Part shown: piece by piece, positions 1-7,157 of the stretch | Layout: each line of letters begins with the position of its first letter | Numbering within the stretch: position 1 is the first letter of the stretch | Assembly: GCA_964612675.1 (NCBI GenBank) | Contig: CAZTDD010000192.1 | Coordinates: forward strand, 1-8,288 | Length of the DNA: 8,288 nt | Direction: 5' to 3' | DNA from: CAZTDD01 sp964612675 | GTDB taxonomy: Bacteria > Hinthialibacterota > Hinthialibacteria > Hinthialibacterales > JAKPRU01 | Made by a program: the position numbers and the translations under genes | The notes under the pieces: model-generated | Databases searched by the model: none | What the model saw: the letters and a program-made list of their open reading frames with translations, nothing else | What the model was told of the DNA's origin: nothing

Positions 1-390
1 AACTAGATTCCTTGAATCTGCAACAACCAACCCGATATCCAAGGTTCTTGAATCATCTCGAATATATCTCCATGTCCAAGAAACGATCACATTCCCGGAA
101 GATCTTCCCGGAAAGTTTATATATGCCCAGACGCATTCACCAGATCCCATTTGTGAAATTTGCAAGGCGTCTTCGTCAATAACCCGAAAACAATTTGTTT
201 CCACAATGCTCTGGTTAAGAGTTGATCGCTCATCCCAAACATCGCCGCCGCCGACCGGCTGATTTCGGATGTTTCCGACCTCGTAGCCTTCTTCATGGGA
301 GAAATGGATCTCTTTGATGACGCATTCGACTTCCGAAAAACACAAGGGACCGATGAGTGAGAACAGACAGAAGATCGGAATTCTTCGCAT
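1..390 (-). CDS. Secreted protein of unknown function, N-terminal part only (cut by window edge)
   Basis: The frame is open for 130 codons from an ATG at 390 to the left edge, so the 3' end lies outside the window. The ATG follows a strong Shine-Dalgarno (AAAGGAGG, 401-408, 10 nt away), which sets the start. The first 19 residues (MRRIPIFCLFSLIGPLCFS) form a signal peptide: two arginines, a hydrophobic stretch, and a likely cleavage after C-F-S; no good lipobox is present. The mature part has a Gly/Tyr stretch (EEGYEVGNIRNQP, about residues 33-45) and then alternating strand-like segments with Trp and Tyr (about 85-127). I infer the beginning of a jelly-roll or concanavalin-like beta sandwich, a type common in PVC-group exported proteins. 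Function is not recognised. It is probably not part of the ATPase cluster. Confidence is high that it is a gene, low for the fold. Confidence 0.82.
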   Translation of the reverse strand, partial: MRRIPIFCLFSLIGPLCFSEVECVIKEIHFSHEEGYEVGNIRNQPVGGGDVWDERSTLNQSIVETNCFRVIDEDALQISQMGSGECVWAYINFPGRSSGNVIVSWTWRYIRDDSRTLDIGLVVADSRNLV

Positions 391-400
391 GGTGTTGTAC

Positions 401-408
401 CCTCCTTT
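401..408 (-). promoter_or_regulatory. Strong ribosome binding site of the secreted-protein gene
   Basis: The minus strand reads AAAGGAGG, ending 10 nt before the ATG at 390. It decides the frame here: a competing frame of 101 codons over 117-422 on the same strand has no such site, while this one has the site plus a signal peptide. No convincing promoter or terminator was found in the 86-nt gap between this gene and the one before it (477); an AT-rich TATTTAAT occurs there on the minus strand but has no -35 partner at a normal distance. Confidence 0.75.
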
Positions 409-476
409 GGCCGTGTGTTCAACTCTGTGCCTATGTCGAAACGCAGACTGGCCGACGCTTATTAAATAGTGGAAGC

Positions 477-905
477 CTATATATCGGGCTTGGAAACAAT
501 ATGCCCCCGTTTAAGAAGCTCTTGACATAAATAGGTCGACTCCAATTCGACTTTTCGCATAATTCCAGCATTGTTATACTCATCGATCACGTCATGCAAA
601 TTTACAAAGGTGTTTGCGAACGTCAAATGTTCTTTCGGGATAAGGATTACATCGGTTCCATCGGTCGTCACAATGTGGAAAGACAGGCAAAACCCAGCGA
701 CCAACAAGACTATGAATATTATCGAAAGGTTTACATTGTTCCATCGTCGATCACTTTTGCTTGTCTGTACGATTATTTCCCGATTCTGTTGGGCGTCAAC
801 GTGCTGATTTCCCTCTTGTGTTTCCCGGTCCTTCTCTTGTTGCGTCTCCTGCTGATTCTTTTGATCGTCTCCTGGCTCCTGACTGATACCGGTACTGGAA
901 AGCAT
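477..905 (-). CDS. Small single-pass membrane protein, 142 aa, unknown function
   Basis: The ATG at 905 follows AAAGGAG (914-920, 8 nt spacing). The N-terminal ~50 residues are hydrophilic and very rich in Gln, Glu and Asp (residues 9-42), so probably disordered. One transmembrane helix follows at about residues 58-79 (NLSIIFIVLLVAGFCLSFHI), preceded by two arginines at 53-54, which by the positive-inside rule puts the N-terminus in the cytoplasm and the last ~60 residues outside. The outer part carries ILIPKEHLTF and a predicted helix (about 103-135) with one Cys (127). I know no family for it. It lies 168 nt after the candidate nuclease gene on the same strand, close enough to share a transcript but not overlapping. 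Its bitopic layout resembles the tail of the Hsp70-like protein, so a membrane partner role is an inference. Confidence 0.8.
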   Translation of the reverse strand: MLSSTGISQEPGDDQKNQQETQQEKDRETQEGNQHVDAQQNREIIVQTSKSDRRWNNVNLSIIFIVLLVAGFCLSFHIVTTDGTDVILIPKEHLTFANTFVNLHDVIDEYNNAGIMRKVELESTYLCQELLKRGHIVSKPDI

Positions 906-913
906 ATCGATGT

Positions 914-920
914 CTCCTTT
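914..920 (-). promoter_or_regulatory. Ribosome binding site of the 142-aa membrane protein
   Basis: The minus strand reads AAAGGAG, 8 nt before the ATG at 905. It supports this start over a same-strand frame beginning with TTG at 1036, which lacks a comparable site. The surrounding intergenic stretch (906-1073) contains only two short inverted repeats with 5-bp arms (939-959 and 973-987) and no U-tract after them, so no terminator is called. Confidence 0.7.
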
Positions 921-1073
921 CTGCAGAGTGTTTCAAATCCTGACGAGAGATATTTCAGGTCAAGACAGAGCTCACAATCCGCTTGTGTTGACCGTTTTCC
1001 CTTATCTCGCCTTATCCTTTCCGCAAAAAATCCCAATCAACGCATGAAAAGACTGTTACCGTATCTTCCCCCA

Positions 1074-1805
1074 TTAAGAGATCGGATTATCGTAAATAGC
1101 AAGAAGGGTGCTCACACCTTCACGAATTTCATAATCACGAATCCCCTTGTCTTTGAGTGCCTCGATGACATTGTCCTTTTCGGCGAGAGGACACTGGTAT
1201 CCCACTTGTACTCTCTTTCCTTCTAGGTCCTCACCTTGCGATCCCCGCAAATCCCATTCGTTCTCCTTGAATTGTTGAGCCCGGTGTTCACCCTGTGCCA
1301 TGAATATCTCATGTCGACTGACATCTCTGGGCAATTCACCTTTATCGATTCTGGACGCTATTTCAGACCGTTCTTTGGAAATATAGTCATTCTTAAGTGT
1401 GCCATCGGCCGACGTCGGAAGCGTCTCCATCTCCTTTGGCGATTTTATCTCTATCGGAATGACACGATCACCGTTTATAACAAGACCATCCGAGGGTTTA
1501 ATATCCCTGGTCCCACGTAAGTCTTTCTCTTCAAATACTGTTGCATGATCAAATCCCATGTGTTCCCTCTGATCTTCATATGCTCTTGGATAGAATTCTT
1601 TCTTCCCTTCGAGTTGATCAACTTCTCCAGACAGACCTTCGTTTATCTTCTGCTGCTCTGGTGTCAATTGTTGGACTTCGCCTGCATCTGTAGGCGCGGG
1701 GATTTTTCCCTCTTGGAGAGCCTTTGCCTGTTCCTGCAAGCCTTTGGTAATCTGAGATTGTTCAGTTGTTTCCTGGACAGTCTTTGTGAATTGAGAAATG
1801 TCCAT
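1074..1805 (-). CDS. Candidate PD-(D/E)xK-type nuclease, 243 aa, partner of the upstream HerA-like ATPase
   Basis: The start ATG shares its A with the stop of the ATPase gene (TGATG), and a GGAGGTG site (1813-1819) lies in the end of that gene, so the two are translationally coupled. Residues 1-70 are Gln/Glu-rich and look like helix or coil. The core, about 75-125, contains a helix with Glu92/Glu93, then D106-G-L-V-I, a hairpin turn N-G-D, and I-P-I-E119-I-K121-S-P. An acidic residue before a hairpin, then E-x-K on a hydrophobic strand, is the signature of the PD-(D/E)xK nuclease fold; E92/E93 could be its first acidic residue. A charged helical region and another beta segment (about 196-205) follow. 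No transmembrane segment. HerA-family motors commonly have a nuclease neighbour (NurA in archaea), which favours this reading. The fold is inferred from a short motif only; a non-catalytic adaptor is possible. Confidence 0.88.
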   Translation of the reverse strand: MDISQFTKTVQETTEQSQITKGLQEQAKALQEGKIPAPTDAGEVQQLTPEQQKINEGLSGEVDQLEGKKEFYPRAYEDQREHMGFDHATVFEEKDLRGTRDIKPSDGLVINGDRVIPIEIKSPKEMETLPTSADGTLKNDYISKERSEIASRIDKGELPRDVSRHEIFMAQGEHRAQQFKENEWDLRGSQGEDLEGKRVQVGYQCPLAEKDNVIEALKDKGIRDYEIREGVSTLLAIYDNPIS

Positions 1806-4800
1806 CAGTGTTCACCTCCAAACACTCTTTGTTTGTATAAGCGGATATTCTCTCCAGCCTGTGGGTTGTCCGTCATTATTGCTTGCAATAATGCTTCATG
1901 GATGGTTTGCCTAACACGGTCGGGTACTTGGACCCCAAGAGTTAGATCTTGGCACAATCGCTCAACTACTTGGTTGAGACGACTGAAATTCATGTCCGGC
2001 TGGCCTGTGACCATTTGCGACGTCACTGTGGCGGTTGCATTAGATTTGGCGACCACCCAGGTTGCCATTGGTTCATAGCCCGAGCCGTGGTTGGTAATTC
2101 CCTTCATTGCATGGGAATACGACTCCAAATAAGGTCGAGGGTCTTCTCCTTGCGGAATCGAGAAATAAGCATCTATGAAAGAGCGATGTGCCCTCAAAAT
2201 CTGATCATAGTGTCCCCAATAGGCTTCATTGATGTTTAAAAACATCCTATTGGTATACCAAATAGCAAAACACAAGTGTTCGGTTTTTGTCCTGGGTCTC
2301 AGTCTGTCCTCGATCAAATCTGACGCTTTTCTGACGATGTTGGCAAGCTCAGGTCCTCGGCTTTCCAGAAAAACTGTTGCGAGGGAAATAATCGCTTGAT
2401 AAGAACTAACGTCAAACCGGCGGAAATCGCATTTGCTGAACGTCTCTATTATTGCGTTGTCTTTATCGAAGCCCGGCAAACGCCAGAAAACATAGGCGTG
2501 CGCCTCATGATAAGACGCCATAGCTGTTTTGACACAATCATGTGTGTTGAACGTGCCGAGACGGTCCTTGGTGCTCGGTACTCTTACGAGAAAAGGTTTA
2601 TCGAGATCTTCCCTGTGAACGACGACATTTCCGGTCCTCAACAGCGGGAGTTCGCAATTCTGCTCGTGGGTCAAATTCATCGTCGCGCCCACAAAATCGC
2701 GGTCGTCTTTTGCGAGAAGCTTATGTACGATCTTAAGACTTGTATTCTTTACGACATCGGCAGTCAGTTTCGTTGGGATTTGGTCAACGATCAGTACTCC
2801 TTCCCCGTATTCCCTTACCTCCGACAGGATATTTGAAAAAGTCTCTACCGCTTTGCCCCGAGTATTCGTGCTTTCCATGGAGGCATATTCTGGGACACGT
2901 TTCAACAGCCGGTGAGCCTCCTCGATCACAGTTATGTGGTTGAGTTCTTTGGACGCGTGATACTGTGCTTCACGGTACTCATAAAGTCTTGCGAAGATCA
3001 GCCCCATTAGGAAAGTCTTTTCGTCGTCATCGCCCATGTATCTGAGTTCTAAAACAACATTCTCGCACATGAGTTCATCAATGGGGGTGGATTGTTGCGT
3101 ATTTAGCATGAGTCCCTTACTTCCACATAGCAAACTTGAGAGACGCGCTTTCAGCGCGGCGGACAGGTCCATGGAGAGCTCTTGTGCATACTGTTTTCGG
3201 TCAACGACTCGTTCGACTTTGACCAGCAATTCGTCCAGAGTCGGCAGATAATCATGAAAGTGTTCATTGTCGTTTACGTTGAAATATCGGTTTGTTGACG
3301 TAGATATCTCCCAGCCCTTGTCTAAATAGACCTCTATAATGGCCTCTTCGAGCAGGTAAGGCATAGACGCGTACATGGGAAAAGCTGCATTAAACACCGC
3401 TTTTAAATAGTCAATGTGCGTCAGTAAATCCACCCCTTGGATAAACTCGAATGGATTGAGACGGAAAGGTGAAATACTTTCATTACCCAGCGTGAAGACG
3501 CGCAAGTCAGGAAATTCGTTGAGCAACTGCCGATACTCGCTTTTCGCTGGTTCTATGACCATAAAAGGGACGCCCGATTGACGGAGCAGGTTCATGATTG
3601 TATTGGTCTTACCCGACCCGGTGACCCCACAAACGAAGCCGTGCTTCCTGAGTGCCTGTTGGCTAATGTCAAACGGTGCATCCGAGAGCACTTCACGTTT
3701 ATGGACGATATGACCAATTGTTATCTGGTGGGTGGCATCTCCGCTTCGAGTATAGTTTACGCCAAACGGGGCCGCTTCTCGAATTGTGATGCCTTGGACT
3801 TCCTCACGAGGAACGTTCATTATTATCGAGAGTTCTTCCGTATTCAGGGGCGTGCTCACACCTCCCATCACTTGTCCCAATGGGTGACCTAACTGCGCAT
3901 TCTCGATCTCTTTCCAGGCGCATTCGATATCTTCGCGACTGTATTTTCCAGGTTGACGACGTATTTGCTCCAGAAGATCTACCTTCTCTGCATCGTCTAC
4001 CTTCCGAAATAACGAAAGAACCTCCTCGACGGGTCTTTGGACTTGATTCGCGAACTCCCTGATTTTCGAACCGAATGAGACGGCCTTCTCCACCTGCTCC
4101 TGTTGGGAGCCGTACATCAAGAGGTTGTAGCGTGGATTGTTGAAATTGATCAAATATTGCCCTAATGCTTCATTGTTCAGCGCAACATGTCGTATGGGTT
4201 CCCAAAAAGTCTCGTCTCCAGACAGACAAGAGCGAAGAAGACCTTGCCCGCGGAGTTGCGTGTACCGGTTTTGTGCAAGTAGGTAAACGCCGACATTCCA
4301 GAATCCTAAGTTCTTCCCGTCTTGCAGCCTTTTGATATAGGTATCGATTAGTTTCTCACAGTGTTCGGCGGATTTGTTTAGGACCTCCTGGGTCACCGCT
4401 CTGCTCCGCGTCCACCCTCGGGCATAGCCTCCAAACAGACCGCCTCCCAACATATTTGCCGTTGTGTTTGCAATGGAACGCGTAAAGGAATGTGTTCGGA
4501 ATAGTGGAGCGCCTGTTAAGAAAGTGATACCAGCCCCAGCCACTGCGCCGATGCCAGCGCCGATGCCAGCGCCGATCAGTGTTCCTGCTCCAGGGATCAC
4601 TGATCCGACAATTGCTCCGATCTTGGTTCCAAGAAGCCCAGCTCCTGCGGCCGCAGTCAAAGCCCCACCAGCCGCACCACCAGCCATGTTTAGAAGACTT
4701 CCGGGGCCCAATCTCGCGGCAGCACCTGTTGTTGCCTCACCAAACGTCGTGGCGTCCGATACGCCCTTCATCCCGAACATGCCAATATTCACAGTATCCG

Positions 4801-5524
4801 AAGAGCCTTTCATCTTCTGAACTGTGGATTTAACGAGAGAATGGACAGAAGTACCAAGGTCAAAAAGGTTCTTGATCATACCGTCGATATCCGGCAAGGT
4901 GACCGGCTCGGCGATTATGGCCAATACGTACTTCTCGCCGCGCATGCCTTCAACGAATCGGTCTATACCTTGGACATACGTGGCTTTGGAATCCTTTAAA
5001 CGCAAGGATGGAATACCTGGAAACGCCAGTACTTCTCTTTGATTGAGAATCGGATCGATGATTTCGTCGTCGATTTCATCAGCAGTCAAGGGATTCATCT
5101 TCACGCCTAAGAAGTTTCCGTGCATAGTCTGCGCAAGCATCCTGGCATATTCATGTGTGCTGATACTCGTCTGAACTCCCAACCGACGAGAAAGACCGTA
5201 ATAGACAGATGTTCTCGTTCCATCGTTCCGGATAATCTGAATTGCGGAGTGCGAATCATCCTTCAGTGCGGCCAATACGTTCTGCATATTCAGGAGATGC
5301 AATCCATCGCTGGCGTCTCCTTGGTAGGTAACCTCGTCGAGCCGAATGATGCGTAAATTCGATTCGATGTCATATTCATTCTCCGCTGCATTCATCGCCA
5401 GCTCAAGGCGTGAAATGTCAAGGAAATCGAGATATCGACGCTCCAGCGCAAATAAGAGATGCTCATCAAACGCGGGAAGCATCTCCTCCTGTTCTTCGGA
5501 TGTTAAAAGAAGGCTATTCCGCAT
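1805..5524 (-). CDS. Large HerA/VirB4-superfamily P-loop ATPase with glycine-zipper segment, 1239 aa
   Basis: The ATG at 5524 lies inside the end of the Hsp70-like gene (11-nt overlap) with AAGGAAA at 5531-5537 as ribosome site. The ATPase core is clear: Walker A GVTGSGKT (633-640, K639), the family motif IEPAKSEYR (657-665), Walker B ITVIEEAH (864-871, E868/E869), a VDQIP sensor-like strand (913-917), and K-L-L-A-K-D-D-R (935-942) as a likely arginine-finger region. This is the DUF87/HerA-FtsK type, known for hexameric motors that move double-stranded DNA or DNA-protein complexes. HerA itself is about 500-600 aa; here ~580 residues precede the core and ~240 follow. The N-terminal part has a segment near 184-207 (FVEGMRGEKYVLAIIAEP) of the kind seen before the motor in larger VirB4/HerA-like proteins. 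Residues 281-372 are Gly/Ala-rich with repeated GxxxG spacing (299-303-307; 314-318-322-326-330), probably membrane-inserting. The last ~240 residues are mostly helical and unassigned. Substrate and role are inferred; a secretion-type ATPase is the main alternative. Confidence 0.93.
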   Translation of the reverse strand: MRNSLLLTSEEQEEMLPAFDEHLLFALERRYLDFLDISRLELAMNAAENEYDIESNLRIIRLDEVTYQGDASDGLHLLNMQNVLAALKDDSHSAIQIIRNDGTRTSVYYGLSRRLGVQTSISTHEYARMLAQTMHGNFLGVKMNPLTADEIDDEIIDPILNQREVLAFPGIPSLRLKDSKATYVQGIDRFVEGMRGEKYVLAIIAEPVTLPDIDGMIKNLFDLGTSVHSLVKSTVQKMKGSSDTVNIGMFGMKGVSDATTFGEATTGAAARLGPGSLLNMAGGAAGGALTAAAGAGLLGTKIGAIVGSVIPGAGTLIGAGIGAGIGAVAGAGITFLTGAPLFRTHSFTRSIANTTANMLGGGLFGGYARGWTRSRAVTQEVLNKSAEHCEKLIDTYIKRLQDGKNLGFWNVGVYLLAQNRYTQLRGQGLLRSCLSGDETFWEPIRHVALNNEALGQYLINFNNPRYNLLMYGSQQEQVEKAVSFGSKIREFANQVQRPVEEVLSLFRKVDDAEKVDLLEQIRRQPGKYSREDIECAWKEIENAQLGHPLGQVMGGVSTPLNTEELSIIMNVPREEVQGITIREAAPFGVNYTRSGDATHQITIGHIVHKREVLSDAPFDISQQALRKHGFVCGVTGSGKTNTIMNLLRQSGVPFMVIEPAKSEYRQLLNEFPDLRVFTLGNESISPFRLNPFEFIQGVDLLTHIDYLKAVFNAAFPMYASMPYLLEEAIIEVYLDKGWEISTSTNRYFNVNDNEHFHDYLPTLDELLVKVERVVDRKQYAQELSMDLSAALKARLSSLLCGSKGLMLNTQQSTPIDELMCENVVLELRYMGDDDEKTFLMGLIFARLYEYREAQYHASKELNHITVIEEAHRLLKRVPEYASMESTNTRGKAVETFSNILSEVREYGEGVLIVDQIPTKLTADVVKNTSLKIVHKLLAKDDRDFVGATMNLTHEQNCELPLLRTGNVVVHREDLDKPFLVRVPSTKDRLGTFNTHDCVKTAMASYHEAHAYVFWRLPGFDKDNAIIETFSKCDFRRFDVSSYQAIISLATVFLESRGPELANIVRKASDLIEDRLRPRTKTEHLCFAIWYTNRMFLNINEAYWGHYDQILRAHRSFIDAYFSIPQGEDPRPYLESYSHAMKGITNHGSGYEPMATWVVAKSNATATVTSQMVTGQPDMNFSRLNQVVERLCQDLTLGVQVPDRVRQTIHEALLQAIMTDNPQAGENIRLYKQRVFGGEH
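1813..1819 (-). promoter_or_regulatory. Ribosome binding site inside the ATPase gene, driving coupled translation of the candidate nuclease
   Basis: The minus strand reads GGAGGTG within the last codons of the ATPase gene (its final residues are V-F-G-G-E-H), 7 nt before the ATG at 1805. The stop and start share one base (TGATG). This is a classic termination-reinitiation junction and suggests that the two products are made in linked amounts. Confidence 0.85.
4529..4630 (-). other. Glycine-zipper coding segment with 12-nt tandem repeat
   Basis: This part of the ATPase gene encodes residues 299-332, in which glycines recur every fourth position (299, 303, 307, then 314, 318, 322, 326, 330) among Ala, Ile and Val. 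Such glycine zippers pack transmembrane helices closely, as in some channel and inner-membrane proteins. At the DNA level two direct copies of GATGCCAGCGCC (plus strand, 4551-4562 and 4563-4574) encode the I-G-A-G units, so the zipper may have grown by slippage. A broader Gly/Ala-rich region continues on both sides, coding for about residues 281-372. Confidence 0.7.
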
Positions 5525-7091
5525 GATCGGTTTCCTTCGTACTTACTTGAGTCGCACTCGGGATATCCGTGAACCAGTTTCCACCAGGCAAGAGCCAACG
5601 ACCTTCCTTGACTTCCCATTTGTTTTCTAAAACGATACCCTTTAGATTGACTCTACATTTTTCCTTAGGAACCTTCCTCTTGTGATCATAGTAATAGGCG
5701 TTCACCGCTTCCTCAAATTCGTCTTCTGTAATGACACCATCGTTTTTCGTAGAATTTCGAAGTATTGTGATACATTGCGGCTCCCCGCTTTCTTTGATGG
5801 ACGATTCATTCCGTATTGTAGAAAATATCCAAAACAATACGACAATGGACAAAGCAAGTAATAAGAGAATTCGGCGCAGTAGATCTTTCCGGACTGACTT
5901 CTGTGGTTTTATCGCCGCGTGGTGTGCCTGCGCTTGAGGTGAGTCTTCCTCCTGTTCTGGAACAACCGGTATTTCTCCTACCAGCTCCTTTTTCCCGAAC
6001 ATGGCAAGGCCTTTTGCGATGACCTCTTGGGGATTCGGACTTTGATATTCTTCATCTTTAGGCAGCATGTTTCGAAATTTCTCACGGACGTAATACAACC
6101 TTGCCGACCCGCCGGCCAAGATGGAGATATCGATATCCTCTTTGGTCAGGTGAGAGTCCTGAATAGCTGATTCAACTGACTCTTCAAACCTGGAAATCAA
6201 CGGAGCACAGAAGCTCTCGAACTCTGTTCTTGTCAGTCGCCATTTCCTTATACGTGTTGATGTCTTCAGTCCGGCTATGGGTAATTCAGCATAATCCCGT
6301 CCTTCTCTACAGGCATGCGAGAGTTTCTCCTTTATTTCTCTAGAGAAGGACTTGAGACGCATTCGTTCTTTCTCGGATAGCGAATTCAGGTCCAATGACG
6401 GACTATACTTCTTCAGAAAACATTCCATTAATTGCTCGTCAAAATGGCAGCCTCCCAAATGTATGTCGCCTCCAATACCAATAACGCGGATATCCCCCTC
6501 TTCGGTTTGCAGAATTGCAACGTCGGTTGTTCCTCCGCCAAAATCGTAGACAAGTACTCTCTGCTGCTTGTGGACTGAAATATCGCGCATATAATGGTGA
6601 TACAAAAGGACCCCGACCGGCTCTTCACAGCCTATAACGTTCGGGAAGCCTGCCTCTCGCGCTATCGCAATTGTTTGTTGGCGCTGATTCTCATTCCATT
6701 TAGCGGGATACCCAATGACGCATTTCACAACTTTTGTCTTCAATGGCGTGTAGTTGAATTGCTCTTCGATCTTCGCCCGGATGGTCGACAAGAAAAAGAC
6801 TCCCAATTCCTGTGGCGTCATTGTTCGACCTGTACGCGAAAACTGACATATCCGGTCTGTCCCGATATTACGTTTGAACTCGATAAACGTCCGATCCGGA
6901 TAGTCGAGGATTGTCTCCCATGCTTCTGAACCGAATTCCTCTACTTGGGTCCCGTCCAAATCAAGGCGGAATACGCTATCAGTACTTCTTTTCCCTCTTA
7001 TTTCGATGATGTGGGGGACCAGGGATGTTTGTTTGATATAGGCAACTACTGTGGTTGTCGTACCGAAATCAATCCCCAGAATTGTATCCAT
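5514..7091 (-). CDS. Membrane-anchored Hsp70/DnaK-like ATPase without substrate-binding domain, 525 aa
   Basis: Residues 1-370 form a complete Hsp70 nucleotide-binding domain: phosphate-1 GIDFGTTTT (6-14), a Lys in EFKRNIG (K73, matching the catalytic Lys of DnaK), EEPVG (156-160), phosphate-2 VYDFGGGTTDVAI (181-193), GGDIHLGGCHFDE (207-219), adenosine motif ILAGGSARLYYV (324-335), and NPQEVIAKGLAMFG (353-366). DnaK is about 640 aa because a beta substrate-binding domain and helical lid follow; here they are absent. Instead there is an acidic/Gln linker (about 370-400), a basic patch (RKDLLRR), one transmembrane helix (about 405-425), and a ~100-residue tail predicted to lie outside. The tail holds a degenerate EF-hand-like loop (NDGVITEDEF) and several aromatics. 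The start is fixed by the motif at residue 6, though its ribosome site is weak (AAGAGA at 7105-7110, 14 nt away). The 3' end overlaps the ATPase gene. I infer an ATP-driven switch at the membrane working with the motor, not a general chaperone. Confidence 0.93.
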   Translation of the reverse strand: MDTILGIDFGTTTTVVAYIKQTSLVPHIIEIRGKRSTDSVFRLDLDGTQVEEFGSEAWETILDYPDRTFIEFKRNIGTDRICQFSRTGRTMTPQELGVFFLSTIRAKIEEQFNYTPLKTKVVKCVIGYPAKWNENQRQQTIAIAREAGFPNVIGCEEPVGVLLYHHYMRDISVHKQQRVLVYDFGGGTTDVAILQTEEGDIRVIGIGGDIHLGGCHFDEQLMECFLKKYSPSLDLNSLSEKERMRLKSFSREIKEKLSHACREGRDYAELPIAGLKTSTRIRKWRLTRTEFESFCAPLISRFEESVESAIQDSHLTKEDIDISILAGGSARLYYVREKFRNMLPKDEEYQSPNPQEVIAKGLAMFGKKELVGEIPVVPEQEEDSPQAQAHHAAIKPQKSVRKDLLRRILLLLALSIVVLFWIFSTIRNESSIKESGEPQCITILRNSTKNDGVITEDEFEEAVNAYYYDHKRKVPKEKCRVNLKGIVLENKWEVKEGRWLLPGGNWFTDIPSATQVSTKETDHAE

Positions 7092-7157
7092 AGTTGTTTA
7101 ATTATCTCTTTGTCGTTCTTTCCGCTATCCAAGCGAAGATCGAGGATAGACAAATCT

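Noticed and set aside
117..422. 101-codon frame on the minus strand
   Set aside because: It overlaps, in another frame, the gene starting at 390 that has a strong ribosome site and signal peptide; its own protein is Ser/Arg/Lys-rich with no recognisable feature.
930..960. TTGACC on the minus strand as -35 of a promoter for the 142-aa gene
   Set aside because: No -10-like hexamer occurs at 16-18 nt; the best nearby match is too poor to call.
939..987. Two short inverted repeats between the membrane-protein and nuclease genes as terminators
   Set aside because: Arms are only 5 bp and no T-run follows on the minus strand, so neither makes a credible intrinsic terminator.
773..1036. 87-codon minus-strand frame starting with TTG
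   Set aside because: It has no good ribosome site, its product is a basic low-complexity chain, and half of it overlaps the better supported 142-aa membrane protein.
594..1226. 210-codon plus-strand frame with a hydrophobic stretch
   Set aside because: It is antisense to two supported genes; the hydrophobic run (many Leu) is the complement of Gln/Glu-rich codons of the 142-aa gene.
4551..4574. Short tandem repeat as a CRISPR or regulatory repeat
   Set aside because: There are only two 12-nt copies, in frame, encoding I-G-A-G units of the glycine zipper; it is coding sequence.
4464..4820. 118-codon plus-strand Pro/Ala-rich frame
   Set aside because: It is the antisense image of the Gly/Ala-rich segment in the ATPase gene and has no family match that I can see.
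7092..7157. Separate promoter or terminator between the WYL and Hsp70-like genes
   Set aside because: There is a GATAAT on the minus strand but no -35 at a normal distance, and no stable hairpin; read-through from the WYL gene remains possible.
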